Assembly (NCBI GenBank): GCA_031546825.1
Contig: JAVBJU010000017.1
Location: 10,274 to 74,273 of the forward strand
From: Hohaiivirga sp031546825
GTDB lineage: Bacteria > Pseudomonadota > Alphaproteobacteria > Rhizobiales > Beijerinckiaceae
Direction of reading: 5' to 3'
Length of the DNA: 64,000 bases
Under the pieces are notes generated by a model. The model ran no database searches. It was not told the DNA's origin and worked only from the letters and a program-made list of their open reading frames with translations. This document shows positions 53,466-63,531 of this stretch, piece after piece; within the stretch, counting starts at the first letter, position 1, and every line of letters begins with the position of its first letter. Both the position numbers and the translations under genes were made by a program.

Positions 53466-53497
53466 TTTTTGCGCAAAAAAGAGAAAATTTGCTCAAA
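53466..53497. promoter_or_regulatory. Paired TTTGCnCAAA sites between kdgT and mdh
   Basis: TTTTTGCGCAAAAA (53466-53479) is a perfect 14-bp palindrome; its core TTTGCGCAAA (53468-53477) recurs as TTTGCTCAAA at 53488-53497, exactly 20 bp later, i.e. on the same face of the helix. They lie about 106 bp before kdgT in the divergent gap and probably bind the repressor of the acid-sugar operon. Confidence 0.5.
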
Positions 53498-53555
53498 CCG
53501 AGCATTTTGACCGGGAACGCAGCGCTATGCGACGATTAGCATGGGCTTGGCCGCA

Positions 53556-53585
53556 TTGCGGTCAGGGCAAAAGAACCCATATAAT
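53556..53585 (+). promoter_or_regulatory. Sigma-70 promoter of the mdh operon
   Basis: TTGCGG (53556-53561), 18-base spacer, TATAAT (53580-53585). The TATAAT is exact. It leaves an untranslated leader of about 250 bases before mdh. Confidence 0.6.
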
Positions 53586-53842
53586 CAGCGGTCGGGAGGA
53601 GTTTGTTACAAAAACAAAAAAATGTAGCTTCGCATATGGTCGTATTCATTTGCCCGGCTTTTGGCGGTAATTGCCTGAGCAGGCAGTGGTATCTTCGTAG
53701 CCGCCGCGAACCGGCTCGGTGGGGACAGGCCCGGAGAGCATCTTGCTTCCCGGTCAGCCCTTGAAGCGGTGGTAATTCTGGGTTTAAAACTCATAACCTT
53801 GCGGCATCGCGCCGCATGTAAATATGACGAGAGGTCAATCTC

Positions 53843-54805
53843 ATGGCACGCCGGAAAATAGCGCTTGTTGGGGCTGGACAGATCGGGGGCACACTGGCTC
53901 ATCTGATCGGGTTGAAGGAACTGGGTGATGTCGTCTTGTTCGATATCGCCGATGGGGTTCCCCAAGGTAAGGGCCTTGATATCGCAGAATCCTCCCCCGT
54001 CGATGGCTTCGATGCAAATTTCAAAGGCGCCAGCGATTATGCTGCCATCAAGGGCGCGGACGTTGTCATCGTCACCGCCGGTGTGCCGCGCAAGCCGGGC
54101 ATGAGCCGCGATGATCTCGTCGGCATCAACCTCAAGGTTATGGAAAGCGTTGGCGCGGGCATCAAGCAATATGCACCCGACGCTTTCGTTATCTGCATTA
54201 CCAACCCGCTCGATGCGATGGTGTGGGCGCTGCAGAAATTCGCGGGTCTCAAGCCCAACAAGATCGTCGGCATGGCCGGCGTGCTCGACTCAGCACGCTT
54301 CTGCCATTTCCTCACGGAAGAGTTTGGTGTTTCCGTCAAGGATGTTTCGGCCTTCGTTCTCGGCGGCCACGGCGACGATATGGTGCCGTTGGTGCGCTAC
54401 TCGACGGTTGCCGGTATTCCGTTGCCTGATCTCATCGAGATGGGCTGGACCACCAAGGAAAAGATCGACGCTATCGTTGAACGCACCCGCAAGGGTGGCG
54501 GCGAGATCGTCAATCTGCTCAAGACCGGCTCGGCCTTCTATGCTCCGGCGGCATCTGCCATCTCCATGGCCGAAGCCTACCTCAAGGACCAGAAGCGCGT
54601 ATTGCCCTGCGCCGCGCATCTCAATGGCCAGTACGGCATCAAGGACATGTTCGTTGGTGTGCCGGTGGTCATCGGAGCGAACGGCGTCGAGCGCGTGGTC
54701 GAAGTCAAGTTCAAAGAAGACGAAAAGGCCATGTTCGCGAAGTCTATCGCTTCGGTTCAGGGTCTCCTCGACGCCTGCAAGTCTATCAATCCCGCATTGA
54801 AATAA
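53843..54805 (+). CDS. mdh: Malate dehydrogenase
   Basis: 320-residue LDH-like NAD-dependent malate dehydrogenase. The Rossmann motif is ALVGAGQIGGTLAHL (about 6-20); DDLVGINLKVM, ITNPLDAMVW and MAGVLDSARFCHFL are conserved; the catalytic His is in GGHGDDMVPL (near 176), and the substrate-binding Arg is in VPRKPGMSRDDL. It is the first gene of a TCA operon with sucC, sucD, sucA, sucB and lpd. Confidence 0.96.
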   Translation: MARRKIALVGAGQIGGTLAHLIGLKELGDVVLFDIADGVPQGKGLDIAESSPVDGFDANFKGASDYAAIKGADVVIVTAGVPRKPGMSRDDLVGINLKVMESVGAGIKQYAPDAFVICITNPLDAMVWALQKFAGLKPNKIVGMAGVLDSARFCHFLTEEFGVSVKDVSAFVLGGHGDDMVPLVRYSTVAGIPLPDLIEMGWTTKEKIDAIVERTRKGGGEIVNLLKTGSAFYAPAASAISMAEAYLKDQKRVLPCAAHLNGQYGIKDMFVGVPVVIGANGVERVVEVKFKEDEKAMFAKSIASVQGLLDACKSINPALK

Positions 54806-54810
54806 TAAGC

Positions 54811-54832
54811 CGGGAGGGCTTTGCCCTACCCG
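54811..54832 (+). terminator. Hairpin between mdh and sucC
   Basis: CGGGAGGGC pairs with GCCCT-a-CCCG (one bulged A) around TTT. An A-run rather than a T-run follows, so on the coding strand this is a processing or stability stem rather than a full terminator. Confidence 0.45.
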
Positions 54833-54913
54833 ATAAAAAAAGCGCCGGGTGGCTGCCTCAGTCATCCGGCATCGCGGGAATGGCCTTGAAGGCTGAAATC
54901 AGGGAATGCTCAG

Positions 54914-56113
54914 ATGAACATACATGAATATCAAGGCAAAGCGCTCTTAAAGGAATTCGGTGCTCCGGTTTCAGCGGGCGTTGCTGTTTTCTCCGCCGAT
55001 GAAGCGGAAGCGGCTGCGAAGAAGCTCGGCGGGCCGCTATGGGTGGTCAAGTCTCAGATCCACGCGGGCGGCCGCGGCAAGGGCAAGTTCAAGGAAGCCT
55101 CTGCCGGCGACAAGGGTGGGGTGCGCCTCGCCAAGTCCGTCGACGAAGTGAAGAAGTTTGCGCAGGAGATGCTCGGCGCAACCCTCGTCACCATTCAGAC
55201 CGGTCCGGTTGGCAAGCAGGTCAACCGCCTCTATATCGAAGATGGTTCCGACATTGCCGCCGAATTTTACCTCTCCATGCTGGTCGACCGTGAAACCGGG
55301 CGCATCGCTTTCGTGGTGTCCACGGAAGGCGGCATGGATATCGAGGAAGTGGCCCACAAGACCCCCGAGAAGATTGTCACATTCTCGGTTGATCCAGTCA
55401 CCGGCGTCATGCCGCTGCATGGCCGCCGCATTGCCAACGCCCTTGGGCTAACGGGCGATCTCGCCAAGCAGGCCGTGGATTTGACCGCCAAGCTCTATGC
55501 CGCCTTTATCGGCAAAGACATGGCGATGCTCGAAATCAACCCGCTGATCGTCACCAAAGACCAAAACCTGAAGTGTCTGGATGCCAAGGTATCGTTCGAT
55601 TCAAACGCGCTCTACCGTCATCCGGATGTACTCGCCCTGCGCGACCTGACGGAAGAGGACGCGAAGGAGATCGAAGCCTCGAAATACGACCTCGCCTATA
55701 TCGCTCTGGATGGCAATATCGGCTGCATGGTCAACGGCGCGGGCCTTGCTATGGCGACGCTCGATATCATCAAGCTCTACGGTGAAGAGCCTGCCAACTT
55801 CCTTGATGTCGGTGGCGGTGCTTCCGAAGAAAAGGTGACGGCGGCGTTCAAGATCATCACGGCTGACCCGAACGTGAAGGGCATCCTAATCAACATCTTC
55901 GGCGGCATCATGAAATGTGATGTGATCGCCCGCGGTGTGCTGGCCGCTGTCAAGGCGGTGGGGCTGAAGGTTCCGCTGGTGGTGCGCCTTGAAGGCACCA
56001 ACGTGGCTGACGGCAAGAAGATCATCCGCGAATCCGGCCTCAATGTCATCTCTGCGGATGACCTTGATGATGCCGCACAGAAGATCGTTGCAGCCGTTCG
56101 CGGCGAAAAGTGA
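54914..56113 (+). CDS. sucC: Succinyl-CoA synthetase beta subunit SucC
   Basis: 399-residue ADP-forming beta subunit with an ATP-grasp fold. NIHEYQGKALLKEFGAPVSAGVAVFS opens it; VVKSQIHAGGRGKGKFK is the nucleotide-binding loop, MLEINPLIVT holds metal ligands, and GCMVNGAGLAMATLDIIKLYG and IFGGIMKCDVIARG form the CoA-ligase part. It makes ATP (or GTP) when succinyl-CoA is turned to succinate, together with SucD 10 bases later. Confidence 0.96.
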   Translation: MNIHEYQGKALLKEFGAPVSAGVAVFSADEAEAAAKKLGGPLWVVKSQIHAGGRGKGKFKEASAGDKGGVRLAKSVDEVKKFAQEMLGATLVTIQTGPVGKQVNRLYIEDGSDIAAEFYLSMLVDRETGRIAFVVSTEGGMDIEEVAHKTPEKIVTFSVDPVTGVMPLHGRRIANALGLTGDLAKQAVDLTAKLYAAFIGKDMAMLEINPLIVTKDQNLKCLDAKVSFDSNALYRHPDVLALRDLTEEDAKEIEASKYDLAYIALDGNIGCMVNGAGLAMATLDIIKLYGEEPANFLDVGGGASEEKVTAAFKIITADPNVKGILINIFGGIMKCDVIARGVLAAVKAVGLKVPLVVRLEGTNVADGKKIIRESGLNVISADDLDDAAQKIVAAVRGEK

Positions 56114-56123
56114 GGGAAGCCTG

Positions 56124-57008
<885 letters not shown>

Positions 57009-57024
57009 TTTAATACCTACTCTC

Positions 57025-57057
57025 CAGAGCGGCTGCTTGTAACAGTCAGCCGCTCTG
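57025..57057 (+). terminator. Long hairpin between sucD and sucA
   Basis: CAGAGCGGCTG (57025-57035) is the exact complement of CAGCCGCTCTG (57047-57057), 11 bp, with TGT-A-ACA pairing inside. No T-run follows. In an operon where the next genes encode the same pathway this points to message processing or partial termination. Confidence 0.6.
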
Positions 57058-57181
57058 CAAAACCAAAACAAAACCTAAAAAACAGACATGGTCGTCGGGC
57101 GGGCAAACCCGGCGAGCCCGTGCGTAGCTTTGTTTTGCCGCTCCGACCGATTTGGCCGTTGCGCGGCGGGAGGAGAGAGAC

Positions 57182-60145
57182 ATGTCGCGTCAAGGTGCGA
57201 ACAAGGCGTTCGCGGAAACGGCTTTCCTGTACGGAGCCAATGCCGACTACCTCGATCAGATCTATGCCCGCTATGAGCAGGACCCGGCTTCCGTCGATGC
57301 CGAATGGCAAGCGTTTTTTCGATCCCTGGAAGACGATGAGGGGTTGGCTGAGCGCAATGCCAAGGGCGCGTCCTGGCAGCAGAGCAACTGGCCGATGGTT
57401 GCCAACGGCGATCTGGTTTCAGCGCTTGGTGGCGGTTGGAATGAGGCGCGGCAAGTGGTCAGCGACAAGATTAGGGCCAAGGCGCATGAGAAGGGGGCTG
57501 CCCTTTCCGGCGACAACGTCCAGCAGGCGACGCTTGATGCAATCCACGCGCTGATGATGGTCCGCGCCTATCGGATGCGCGGCCACCTCCACGCCAATCT
57601 TGATCCGCTGCATTTACAGAAGCCCGCCGACGAGGGCGAGTTACACCCCTCAAATTTTGGCTTCACCGAAGCCGATTATGATCGCAAAATATTCCTCGAC
57701 AATGTGCTTGGGCTGGAATTTGGCACCGTTCGCGAGATTGTCGCCATCCTGCAGCGCACCTATTGCCAGACGCTCGGCATCGAGTTCATGCACATTTCAG
57801 ATCCGGTCGAAAAGGCCTGGATTCAGGAGCGCATCGAAGGGCCGAACAAGGAGATTGAGTTCACCGGTAACGGCAAGAAGGCGATCCTCAACAAGCTGAT
57901 TGAAGCGGAGGGCTTCGAGAAGTTCATCGATCTCAAATACACCGGAACCAAGCGCTTTGGACTCGATGGCGGCGAGGCGATGATTCCGGCGCTGGAACAG
58001 ATCATCAAGCGCAGCGGCGCGTTGGGAGCGCGGGAGATCGTGCTCGGCATGGCCCATCGCGGGCGTCTCAATGTGCTGTCCCAGATGATGGGTAAACCGC
58101 ACCGCGCCATCTTCAATGAATTCAAAGGCGGCTCTTTCACTCCCGAGGAGGTCGAAGGCTCCGGCGATGTCAAATACCATCTTGGTGCTTCCTCGGACCG
58201 TGCGTTCGATGGCAACAATGTGCACCTGTCACTGACGGCCAACCCATCGCACCTCGAAATTGTTGATCCAGTCGTGCTGGGGAAAACTCGCGCCAAGCAG
58301 GACCAGCACGGGTGTCAGCCCGATCAGCGCCATGTGATCCTGCCGTTGCTCATTCATGGTGACGCGGCGTTTGCGGGCCAAGGCGTGGTGGCGGAATGCC
58401 TTGGGCTTTCAGGGTTGCGCGGCCACCGCACCGGCGGATCGGTGCATTTCATCATCAATAACCAGATCGGCTTCACCACCGATCCGCGCTTCTCGCGTTC
58501 TTCGCCCTATCCGTCGGACGTGGCGAAAACGGTCGAAGCGCCGATTTTCCATTGCAACGGTGACGATCCGGAAGCGGTGGTTTTTGCCGCCAAGGTGGCC
58601 ACCGAATACCGCCAGCGCTTCCAGAAGCCGGTGGTGGTGGACATGTTCTGCTACCGCCGTTTCGGCCACAATGAGGGCGATGAGCCTGCTTTCACCCAGC
58701 CGCTCATGTACCGCAATATTCGCGGGCATCCGACCACGCTCGAAATGTATGGCAAGCGCCTTGTCGCCGAGGGGCTGGTTACGGAAGCAGAGATTGATGC
58801 TGCCAAAGAGCAGTTTCGCGCCAAACTCGAAATCGAGTTCGAAGCAGCCCAGACCTATAAGCCCAATAAAGCCGACTGGTTTGATGGGCGCTGGACCGGG
58901 TTCAAGGCGGTGCGGGAAGACGCGAATGATCCGCGTTCTGGGCGCACGGGCGCCGATATCAAGACGTTGCGCGACATCGGCAAAAAGCTCGCCACGGTGC
59001 CGGAAAGCTTTCATGCGCATCGCACCATCCAGCGCTTCCTCGATAATCGCGGCAAAATGATCGAGACCGGGCAGGGGATCGACTGGGCGATGGCGGAAGC
59101 ACTGGCCTTCGGCTCATTGCTGAAGGAAGGGCATAATGTTCGCCTCTCCGGGCAGGATTGCGAACGCGGTACATTCTCTCAGCGTCATTCCGTTCTGATC
59201 GATCAGGAGAATGAAGATCGCTACACGCCGCTCAACGATATCGGCGAAGGACAAGCCCGCTATGAGGTCATCAATTCGATGCTCTCGGAAGAGGCGGTGC
59301 TTGGTTTCGAATACGGCTATTCGCTGGCGGAACCCAACACGCTGACCTGTTGGGAAGCCCAGTTCGGTGATTTTGCCAACGGCGCGCAGGTGGTGTTTGA
59401 CCAGTTCGTTTCAGCGGGTGAACGCAAATGGTTGCGCATGTCCGGGCTCGTTTGCCTGTTACCGCACGGCTATGAGGGACAGGGGCCGGAACATTCATCG
59501 GCCCGGCTTGAGCGTTATTTGCAAATGTGCGCCGAAGATAACATGCAGGTGGCGAATTGTTCAACACCGGCGAGCTATTTCCACATCCTGCGCCGTCAAT
59601 TGAAGCGCGATTTCCGCAAGCCTCTCATCCTGATGATGCCGAAATCGCTTCTGCGGCACAAGCGGGCTGTCTCGACACTTGAAGATATGGCGGCGGGCTC
59701 TTCGTTCCACCGCGTGCTCCGCGATGATGCCGACATGGGTCACGACACCCCGGTGAAACTCTTGCGTGATGAACGCATCCGCCGTGTCGTTCTGTGCTCG
59801 GGCAAGGTTTATTACGACCTTGTGGATGAGCGCGAGAAGCGCGGTGTCAACGATGTTTATATCCTGCGCACCGAACAGCTCTATCCGTTCCCGGTCAAAT
59901 CGGTGACCACGGAGCTCTCCCGCTTCAAGAACGCGGATGTGGTGTGGTGCCAGGAAGAGCCCAAGAACATGGGTTCCTGGACCTTCGTTGAGCCTTATCT
60001 CGAATGGGCGATCAAGACAGCGGGCATGAAAGTCGAGCGCCCACGCTATGCGGGTCGTGCCGCCTCCGCCGCCACCGCCACCGGCCTGATGTCCAAGCAC
60101 TTGCAGCAATTGCAGGCGTTTCTTGACGAGGTCTTTGCCCTCTGA
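57182..60145 (+). CDS. sucA: 2-Oxoglutarate dehydrogenase E1 component SucA
   Basis: 987-residue thiamine diphosphate enzyme. FLYGANADYLDQIYARYEQDPASVDAEW is the N-terminal E2-binding segment; GMAHRGRLNVLSQMMGKPH and GDVKYHLGAS follow; LTANPSHLEIVDPVVLGKTRAKQ carries the HLE site; HRTGGSVHFIINNQIGFTT and HCNGDDPEAVV with RRFGHNEGDEPAFTQP form the ThDP/Mg site; SGQDCERGTFSQRHS is in the transketolase-like half. The length is normal. The ATG at 57182 has GGGAGGAGAG before it. It decarboxylates 2-oxoglutarate in the complex with SucB and Lpd. Confidence 0.97.
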   Translation: MSRQGANKAFAETAFLYGANADYLDQIYARYEQDPASVDAEWQAFFRSLEDDEGLAERNAKGASWQQSNWPMVANGDLVSALGGGWNEARQVVSDKIRAKAHEKGAALSGDNVQQATLDAIHALMMVRAYRMRGHLHANLDPLHLQKPADEGELHPSNFGFTEADYDRKIFLDNVLGLEFGTVREIVAILQRTYCQTLGIEFMHISDPVEKAWIQERIEGPNKEIEFTGNGKKAILNKLIEAEGFEKFIDLKYTGTKRFGLDGGEAMIPALEQIIKRSGALGAREIVLGMAHRGRLNVLSQMMGKPHRAIFNEFKGGSFTPEEVEGSGDVKYHLGASSDRAFDGNNVHLSLTANPSHLEIVDPVVLGKTRAKQDQHGCQPDQRHVILPLLIHGDAAFAGQGVVAECLGLSGLRGHRTGGSVHFIINNQIGFTTDPRFSRSSPYPSDVAKTVEAPIFHCNGDDPEAVVFAAKVATEYRQRFQKPVVVDMFCYRRFGHNEGDEPAFTQPLMYRNIRGHPTTLEMYGKRLVAEGLVTEAEIDAAKEQFRAKLEIEFEAAQTYKPNKADWFDGRWTGFKAVREDANDPRSGRTGADIKTLRDIGKKLATVPESFHAHRTIQRFLDNRGKMIETGQGIDWAMAEALAFGSLLKEGHNVRLSGQDCERGTFSQRHSVLIDQENEDRYTPLNDIGEGQARYEVINSMLSEEAVLGFEYGYSLAEPNTLTCWEAQFGDFANGAQVVFDQFVSAGERKWLRMSGLVCLLPHGYEGQGPEHSSARLERYLQMCAEDNMQVANCSTPASYFHILRRQLKRDFRKPLILMMPKSLLRHKRAVSTLEDMAAGSSFHRVLRDDADMGHDTPVKLLRDERIRRVVLCSGKVYYDLVDEREKRGVNDVYILRTEQLYPFPVKSVTTELSRFKNADVVWCQEEPKNMGSWTFVEPYLEWAIKTAGMKVERPRYAGRAASAATATGLMSKHLQQLQAFLDEVFAL

Positions 60146-60203
60146 CCCACCTTTTCCCGAAGAGGCGGGCAATATGCCCGCCGGAAACGAACAGTAGGTA
60201 GCC

Positions 60204-61403
60204 ATGTCTGTTGAAATTCGCGTGCCGTCCCTCGGCGAATCCGTCTCTGAAGCAACGGTCGGCAAATGGTTCAAGAAGCCGGGCGATATCGTCAAGGCCG
60301 ATGAAGCGGTGCTGGAGCTGGAGACTGACAAGGTCACGCTGGAAGTCAATGCGCCAGCGGCTGGCGTCCTTGGCGAGATTATCGCCAAGGACGGCGAGAC
60401 GGTGCAAAAGGGCGCTTTGCTCGGCTCAATTGAGGAGGGCGGGACTGCGGTTTCACCACTGAGCAATGAGAATCCCACACCCCAACCAGTTGTCGCAACA
60501 CCGCCCGCTCCGGCTCCGCAACCAGATGCGAACGGCCCAGCAGTTGCGCGTATTTCAGCCGAAACCGGCCTTGATCCGGCGCGTGTTTCAGGCACAGGCA
60601 AAGAGGGCCGTGTCACCAAGGGTGATATGCTGTCGGCGCTGTCGGCAGCCCCGGCGGTAGCTGCCCCATTGCCCATGCGCGCCCCTTCTGCCCCAGACGA
60701 CGCCGCCCGCGAAGAACGCGTGCGCCTGACCAAACTGCGCCAGACCATTGCACGGCGGTTGAAGGATGCGCAGAACACCGCCGCGATGCTCACCACCTTC
60801 AACGATGTGGATATGAGCGCGGTGATGGCGCTGCGGTCGGACTACAAGGAGGCGTTCGAGAAGAAGCACGGCGTCAAGCTCGGCTTCATGGGTTTGTTCG
60901 TCAAAGCCTGCGTTCAGGCCTTGAAAGACCTGCCCGCCGTCAATGCCGAAATAGACGGTCAGGATATCGTTTATAAAAACTATTACCATCTCGGCATTGC
61001 GGTTGGGGCTGAAAAGGGGCTCGTGGTGCCGGTGGTGCGCGATGCCGACCAGCTTTCGGTTGCGGGCATCGAGCAGAGAATTTCCGATTTTGGTCGCCGC
61101 GCCCGCGATGGCGCGCTCAAGATCGAAGAGATGCAGGGCGGCACTTTCACCATCACCAATGGCGGCATCTATGGCTCGTTGATGTCCACGCCGATCCTCA
61201 ATGCTCCGCAATCGGGCATTCTCGGGATGCATCGCATTGAGGAGCGGCCGGTGGTGCGCAATGGCCAGATTGTTATTCGCCCGATGATGTATCTGGCGCT
61301 GTCCTATGACCACCGCGTTGTCGACGGCAAGGAAGCTGTGACCTTCCTTGTGCGCATCAAGGAAGCGCTGGAGGACCCGGCGCGTCTCGTGCTCGATCTC
61401 TGA
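60204..61403 (+). CDS. sucB: Dihydrolipoyl succinyltransferase E2 component SucB (OdhB)
   Basis: 399 residues. The lipoyl domain (about 1-78) has ELETDKVTLEVNAPAAG with the lipoyl Lys near 43; a Pro/Ala linker follows; the E3/E1-binding domain is PAVARISAETGLDPARVSGTGKEGRVTKGD (about 112-141); the catalytic domain from about 170 ends with YLALSYDHRVVDGKEAVTFL (His and Asp of the active site). Core of the 2-oxoglutarate dehydrogenase complex, 58 bases after sucA. Confidence 0.96.
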   Translation: MSVEIRVPSLGESVSEATVGKWFKKPGDIVKADEAVLELETDKVTLEVNAPAAGVLGEIIAKDGETVQKGALLGSIEEGGTAVSPLSNENPTPQPVVATPPAPAPQPDANGPAVARISAETGLDPARVSGTGKEGRVTKGDMLSALSAAPAVAAPLPMRAPSAPDDAAREERVRLTKLRQTIARRLKDAQNTAAMLTTFNDVDMSAVMALRSDYKEAFEKKHGVKLGFMGLFVKACVQALKDLPAVNAEIDGQDIVYKNYYHLGIAVGAEKGLVVPVVRDADQLSVAGIEQRISDFGRRARDGALKIEEMQGGTFTITNGGIYGSLMSTPILNAPQSGILGMHRIEERPVVRNGQIVIRPMMYLALSYDHRVVDGKEAVTFLVRIKEALEDPARLVLDL

Positions 61404-61444
61404 ACCTCCCCTGTTTTCAAGAACTGTCGAAAGTGATGCCCCTC

Positions 61445-62845
61445 ATGTTCTATGATCTCGTCGTCATCGGAACCGGCCCCGGTGGCTATGTCTGTGCGAT
61501 CCGCGCCGCTCAACTGGGTCTTTCCGTTGCTGTGGTTGAGAAACGCAAGACATTTGGCGGCACCTGCCTCAATGTAGGCTGCATTCCGTCGAAAGCCTTG
61601 CTGCACGCGTCGCATGCTTATGAGGAAGCAGCCCTGCATTTTGCCGATTACGGAATTACCACCGGGCCGCTTTCGGTGGAGGTGGCGAAACTCCAAGCCT
61701 TCAAGGCAGAAGGGGTGGACGGAAACGTCAAAGGTGTCGAATACCTGCTGAAAAAGAACAAGATTGATACGTTTTTCGGTTCAGCCCGGATTGCTGCGGT
61801 CGGGCAAATTGAGATCACCGACGACAAAGGCGGGAAGCAGATGCTTGCCGCAAAAAACACCGTGATCGCCACCGGCTCGGCTGTGGCACCGCTGAAGGGT
61901 GTCGAGATCGATGAGAAGATTGTGGTGTCTTCGACCGGTGCGCTCGAACTGACCGCAATCCCGAAGAAAATGGTAGTGATCGGCGCGGGCGTGATCGGGC
62001 TCGAAATCGGCTCGGTCTGGCGGCGTCTTGGTGCGGAAGTCACGGTGATTGAGTTTCTGGACCGGATCTTGCCGGGTATGGATGGCGAGATTTCCAAGAA
62101 TTTTCAGCGCATTCTTGCGAAGCAGGGCATGACCTTCAGGCTGGCGAGCAAGGTCACGAAGGTTGAGAAGAAAGCCACCGGTGCGCGCGTCTCATTCGAG
62201 CCAGTCGCGGGCGGAGATGCAGAAACGACTGACGCCGATATTGTGCTCGTTGCCACCGGGCGCGTGCCCTACGCCGAGGGGCTTGGCCTCGAAGCGGTTG
62301 GCGTGTCGCGTGATGAACGCGGGCGCATACTCACCGATGCGCGCTTCTCCACCAACGTCACCGGTATCTATGCCATCGGTGATGTTATCGCCGGGCCGAT
62401 GCTGGCGCACAAGGCCGAAGACGAGGGCGTCGCGGTCGCCGAGATTCTCGCTGGGAAGCCCGGCCATGTGAATTACGAGGTGATCCCGAGCGTTGTTTAC
62501 ACCGCGCCGGAAGTCGCTGCCATCGGCAAGACCGAGGAAGAGCTTAAAGAAGCAGGGACCAGTTATAATGTGGGGAAATTCCCCTTCACCGCCAATGGCC
62601 GCGCCAAGGCAAACCGCAACACCGATGGTTTCGTGAAGATTCTGGCGGACAGCACAACCGACCGGGTTCTCGGCGTCCATATCATCGGCGCTGATGCAGG
62701 CGAGCAAATCCATGAAGCGGCGATTGCCATGGAGTTCGGTGCATCCTCCGAAGATATCGCCCGCACCTGCCATGCGCATCCGACGCTTTCTGAAGCCATG
62801 AAAGAAGCCGCGCTCGCTGTGGAAAAGCGGGCGATTCATATGTGA
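61445..62845 (+). CDS. lpdA: Dihydrolipoamide dehydrogenase (E3)
   Basis: 466-residue FAD disulfide reductase. FYDLVVIGTGPGGYVCAIRAAQLGL binds FAD; GGTCLNVGCIPSKALLHASH carries the redox pair (near 41 and 46); KKMVVIGAGVIGLEIGSVWRRLGAEVTVIE binds NAD; the catalytic His-Glu is in CHAHPTLSEAMKEAAL (near 443). The ATG at 61445 matches the usual short N-terminus; GTG 61433 and ATG 61436 are alternatives. It reoxidises the lipoyl groups of the complex, and may serve other complexes too. Confidence 0.95.
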   Translation: MFYDLVVIGTGPGGYVCAIRAAQLGLSVAVVEKRKTFGGTCLNVGCIPSKALLHASHAYEEAALHFADYGITTGPLSVEVAKLQAFKAEGVDGNVKGVEYLLKKNKIDTFFGSARIAAVGQIEITDDKGGKQMLAAKNTVIATGSAVAPLKGVEIDEKIVVSSTGALELTAIPKKMVVIGAGVIGLEIGSVWRRLGAEVTVIEFLDRILPGMDGEISKNFQRILAKQGMTFRLASKVTKVEKKATGARVSFEPVAGGDAETTDADIVLVATGRVPYAEGLGLEAVGVSRDERGRILTDARFSTNVTGIYAIGDVIAGPMLAHKAEDEGVAVAEILAGKPGHVNYEVIPSVVYTAPEVAAIGKTEEELKEAGTSYNVGKFPFTANGRAKANRNTDGFVKILADSTTDRVLGVHIIGADAGEQIHEAAIAMEFGASSEDIARTCHAHPTLSEAMKEAALAVEKRAIHM

Positions 62846-62909
62846 TGCAATGACGCGGGCAGCATGAAAGACTATGACTTCGATGGAAGATAATTCTATC
62901 GGGGGAAAA

Positions 62910-63476
62910 ATGCGTTTCTTTTTGAGAATAATTACGGCTGGTGCCCTTGTTCTTCTGGCCGCCTGTTCCTCCGAGCGCGAAAGCGCTGATACGCGCGCGG
63001 CGATCAATTCCGTCAGCATTCAGGATATTAACATTGAGGTCGAGCCAGGGGTTTATACCGGTTTGCCGCAGATGGATGGCAAGACCCCACAGGATCAACT
63101 GCGTGACTACACATCCGCGCTATCCTATGCCCTGAAAAATCAAGTGATCGGCAAGCCGGGCGGGAAAATACCGGCCAGATTGATTGTGCGCCTGCATCAG
63201 GTCGATCTTGCTTCGGGCGTTGGCAGGGTCATGGGTGGCAGAGGTTCCGCTGTTTCCGGGCGCGCCGTCATCGTGGATTTGAAAAACCCGAAACGGGTGA
63301 TCGCACAATCTCCCAATCTCGTCGCCAGTGAGGGGGCGATCTCCGGCTCAGGCAATATTGGCGCTCTGGTCGTACTGGCGGTGAAAGCGGTCGATGCCGC
63401 CTCGGAAGCCCGAGCTGAGCGCTTGGCCCGCTATTTCTCAGATTCCGTGAGTAAATGGCTGGTGCGGTCGCGGTAA
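62910..63476 (+). CDS. Envelope lipoprotein, unknown function
   Basis: 188 residues. MRFFLRIITAGALVLLAAC gives a lipoprotein signal with lipobox LAAC. The mature part (SVSIQDINIEVEPGVYTG, PARLIVRLHQVDLASGVGRVMGGRG, SGRAVIVDLKNPKRVIAQSPNL) resembles small DUF4410-like envelope proteins in its alternating strand pattern, but no family can be named. The ATG at 62910 follows a GGGGG ribosome site. It is downstream of lpd on the same strand with only 64 bases between. Confidence 0.75.
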   Translation: MRFFLRIITAGALVLLAACSSERESADTRAAINSVSIQDINIEVEPGVYTGLPQMDGKTPQDQLRDYTSALSYALKNQVIGKPGGKIPARLIVRLHQVDLASGVGRVMGGRGSAVSGRAVIVDLKNPKRVIAQSPNLVASEGAISGSGNIGALVVLAVKAVDAASEARAERLARYFSDSVSKWLVRSR

Positions 63477-63531
63477 TAGCTGCGTGTTGTGGCTTGTTCG
63501 TAATCTTAGCGGAATGTAACAGGGGGAAGAT

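Larger units (their letters stand above)
53361..53842. other. Divergent intergenic region kdgT-mdh
   Basis: No gene is supported in these 480 bases. The kdgT side is A+T-rich and holds the paired TTTGCnCAAA sites. The mdh side holds the TATAAT promoter and a long leader containing small stems, for example GCCT-GAGC-AGGC near 53675 and TGCGGC-ATCGC-GCCGCA at 53800-53816, 26 bases before the mdh start. Confidence 0.6.

Noticed and set aside
59561..60802. Open frame of 413 codons on the minus strand over the end of sucA and the start of sucB
   Set aside because: It spans two certain genes and the gap between them in antisense; no family features.
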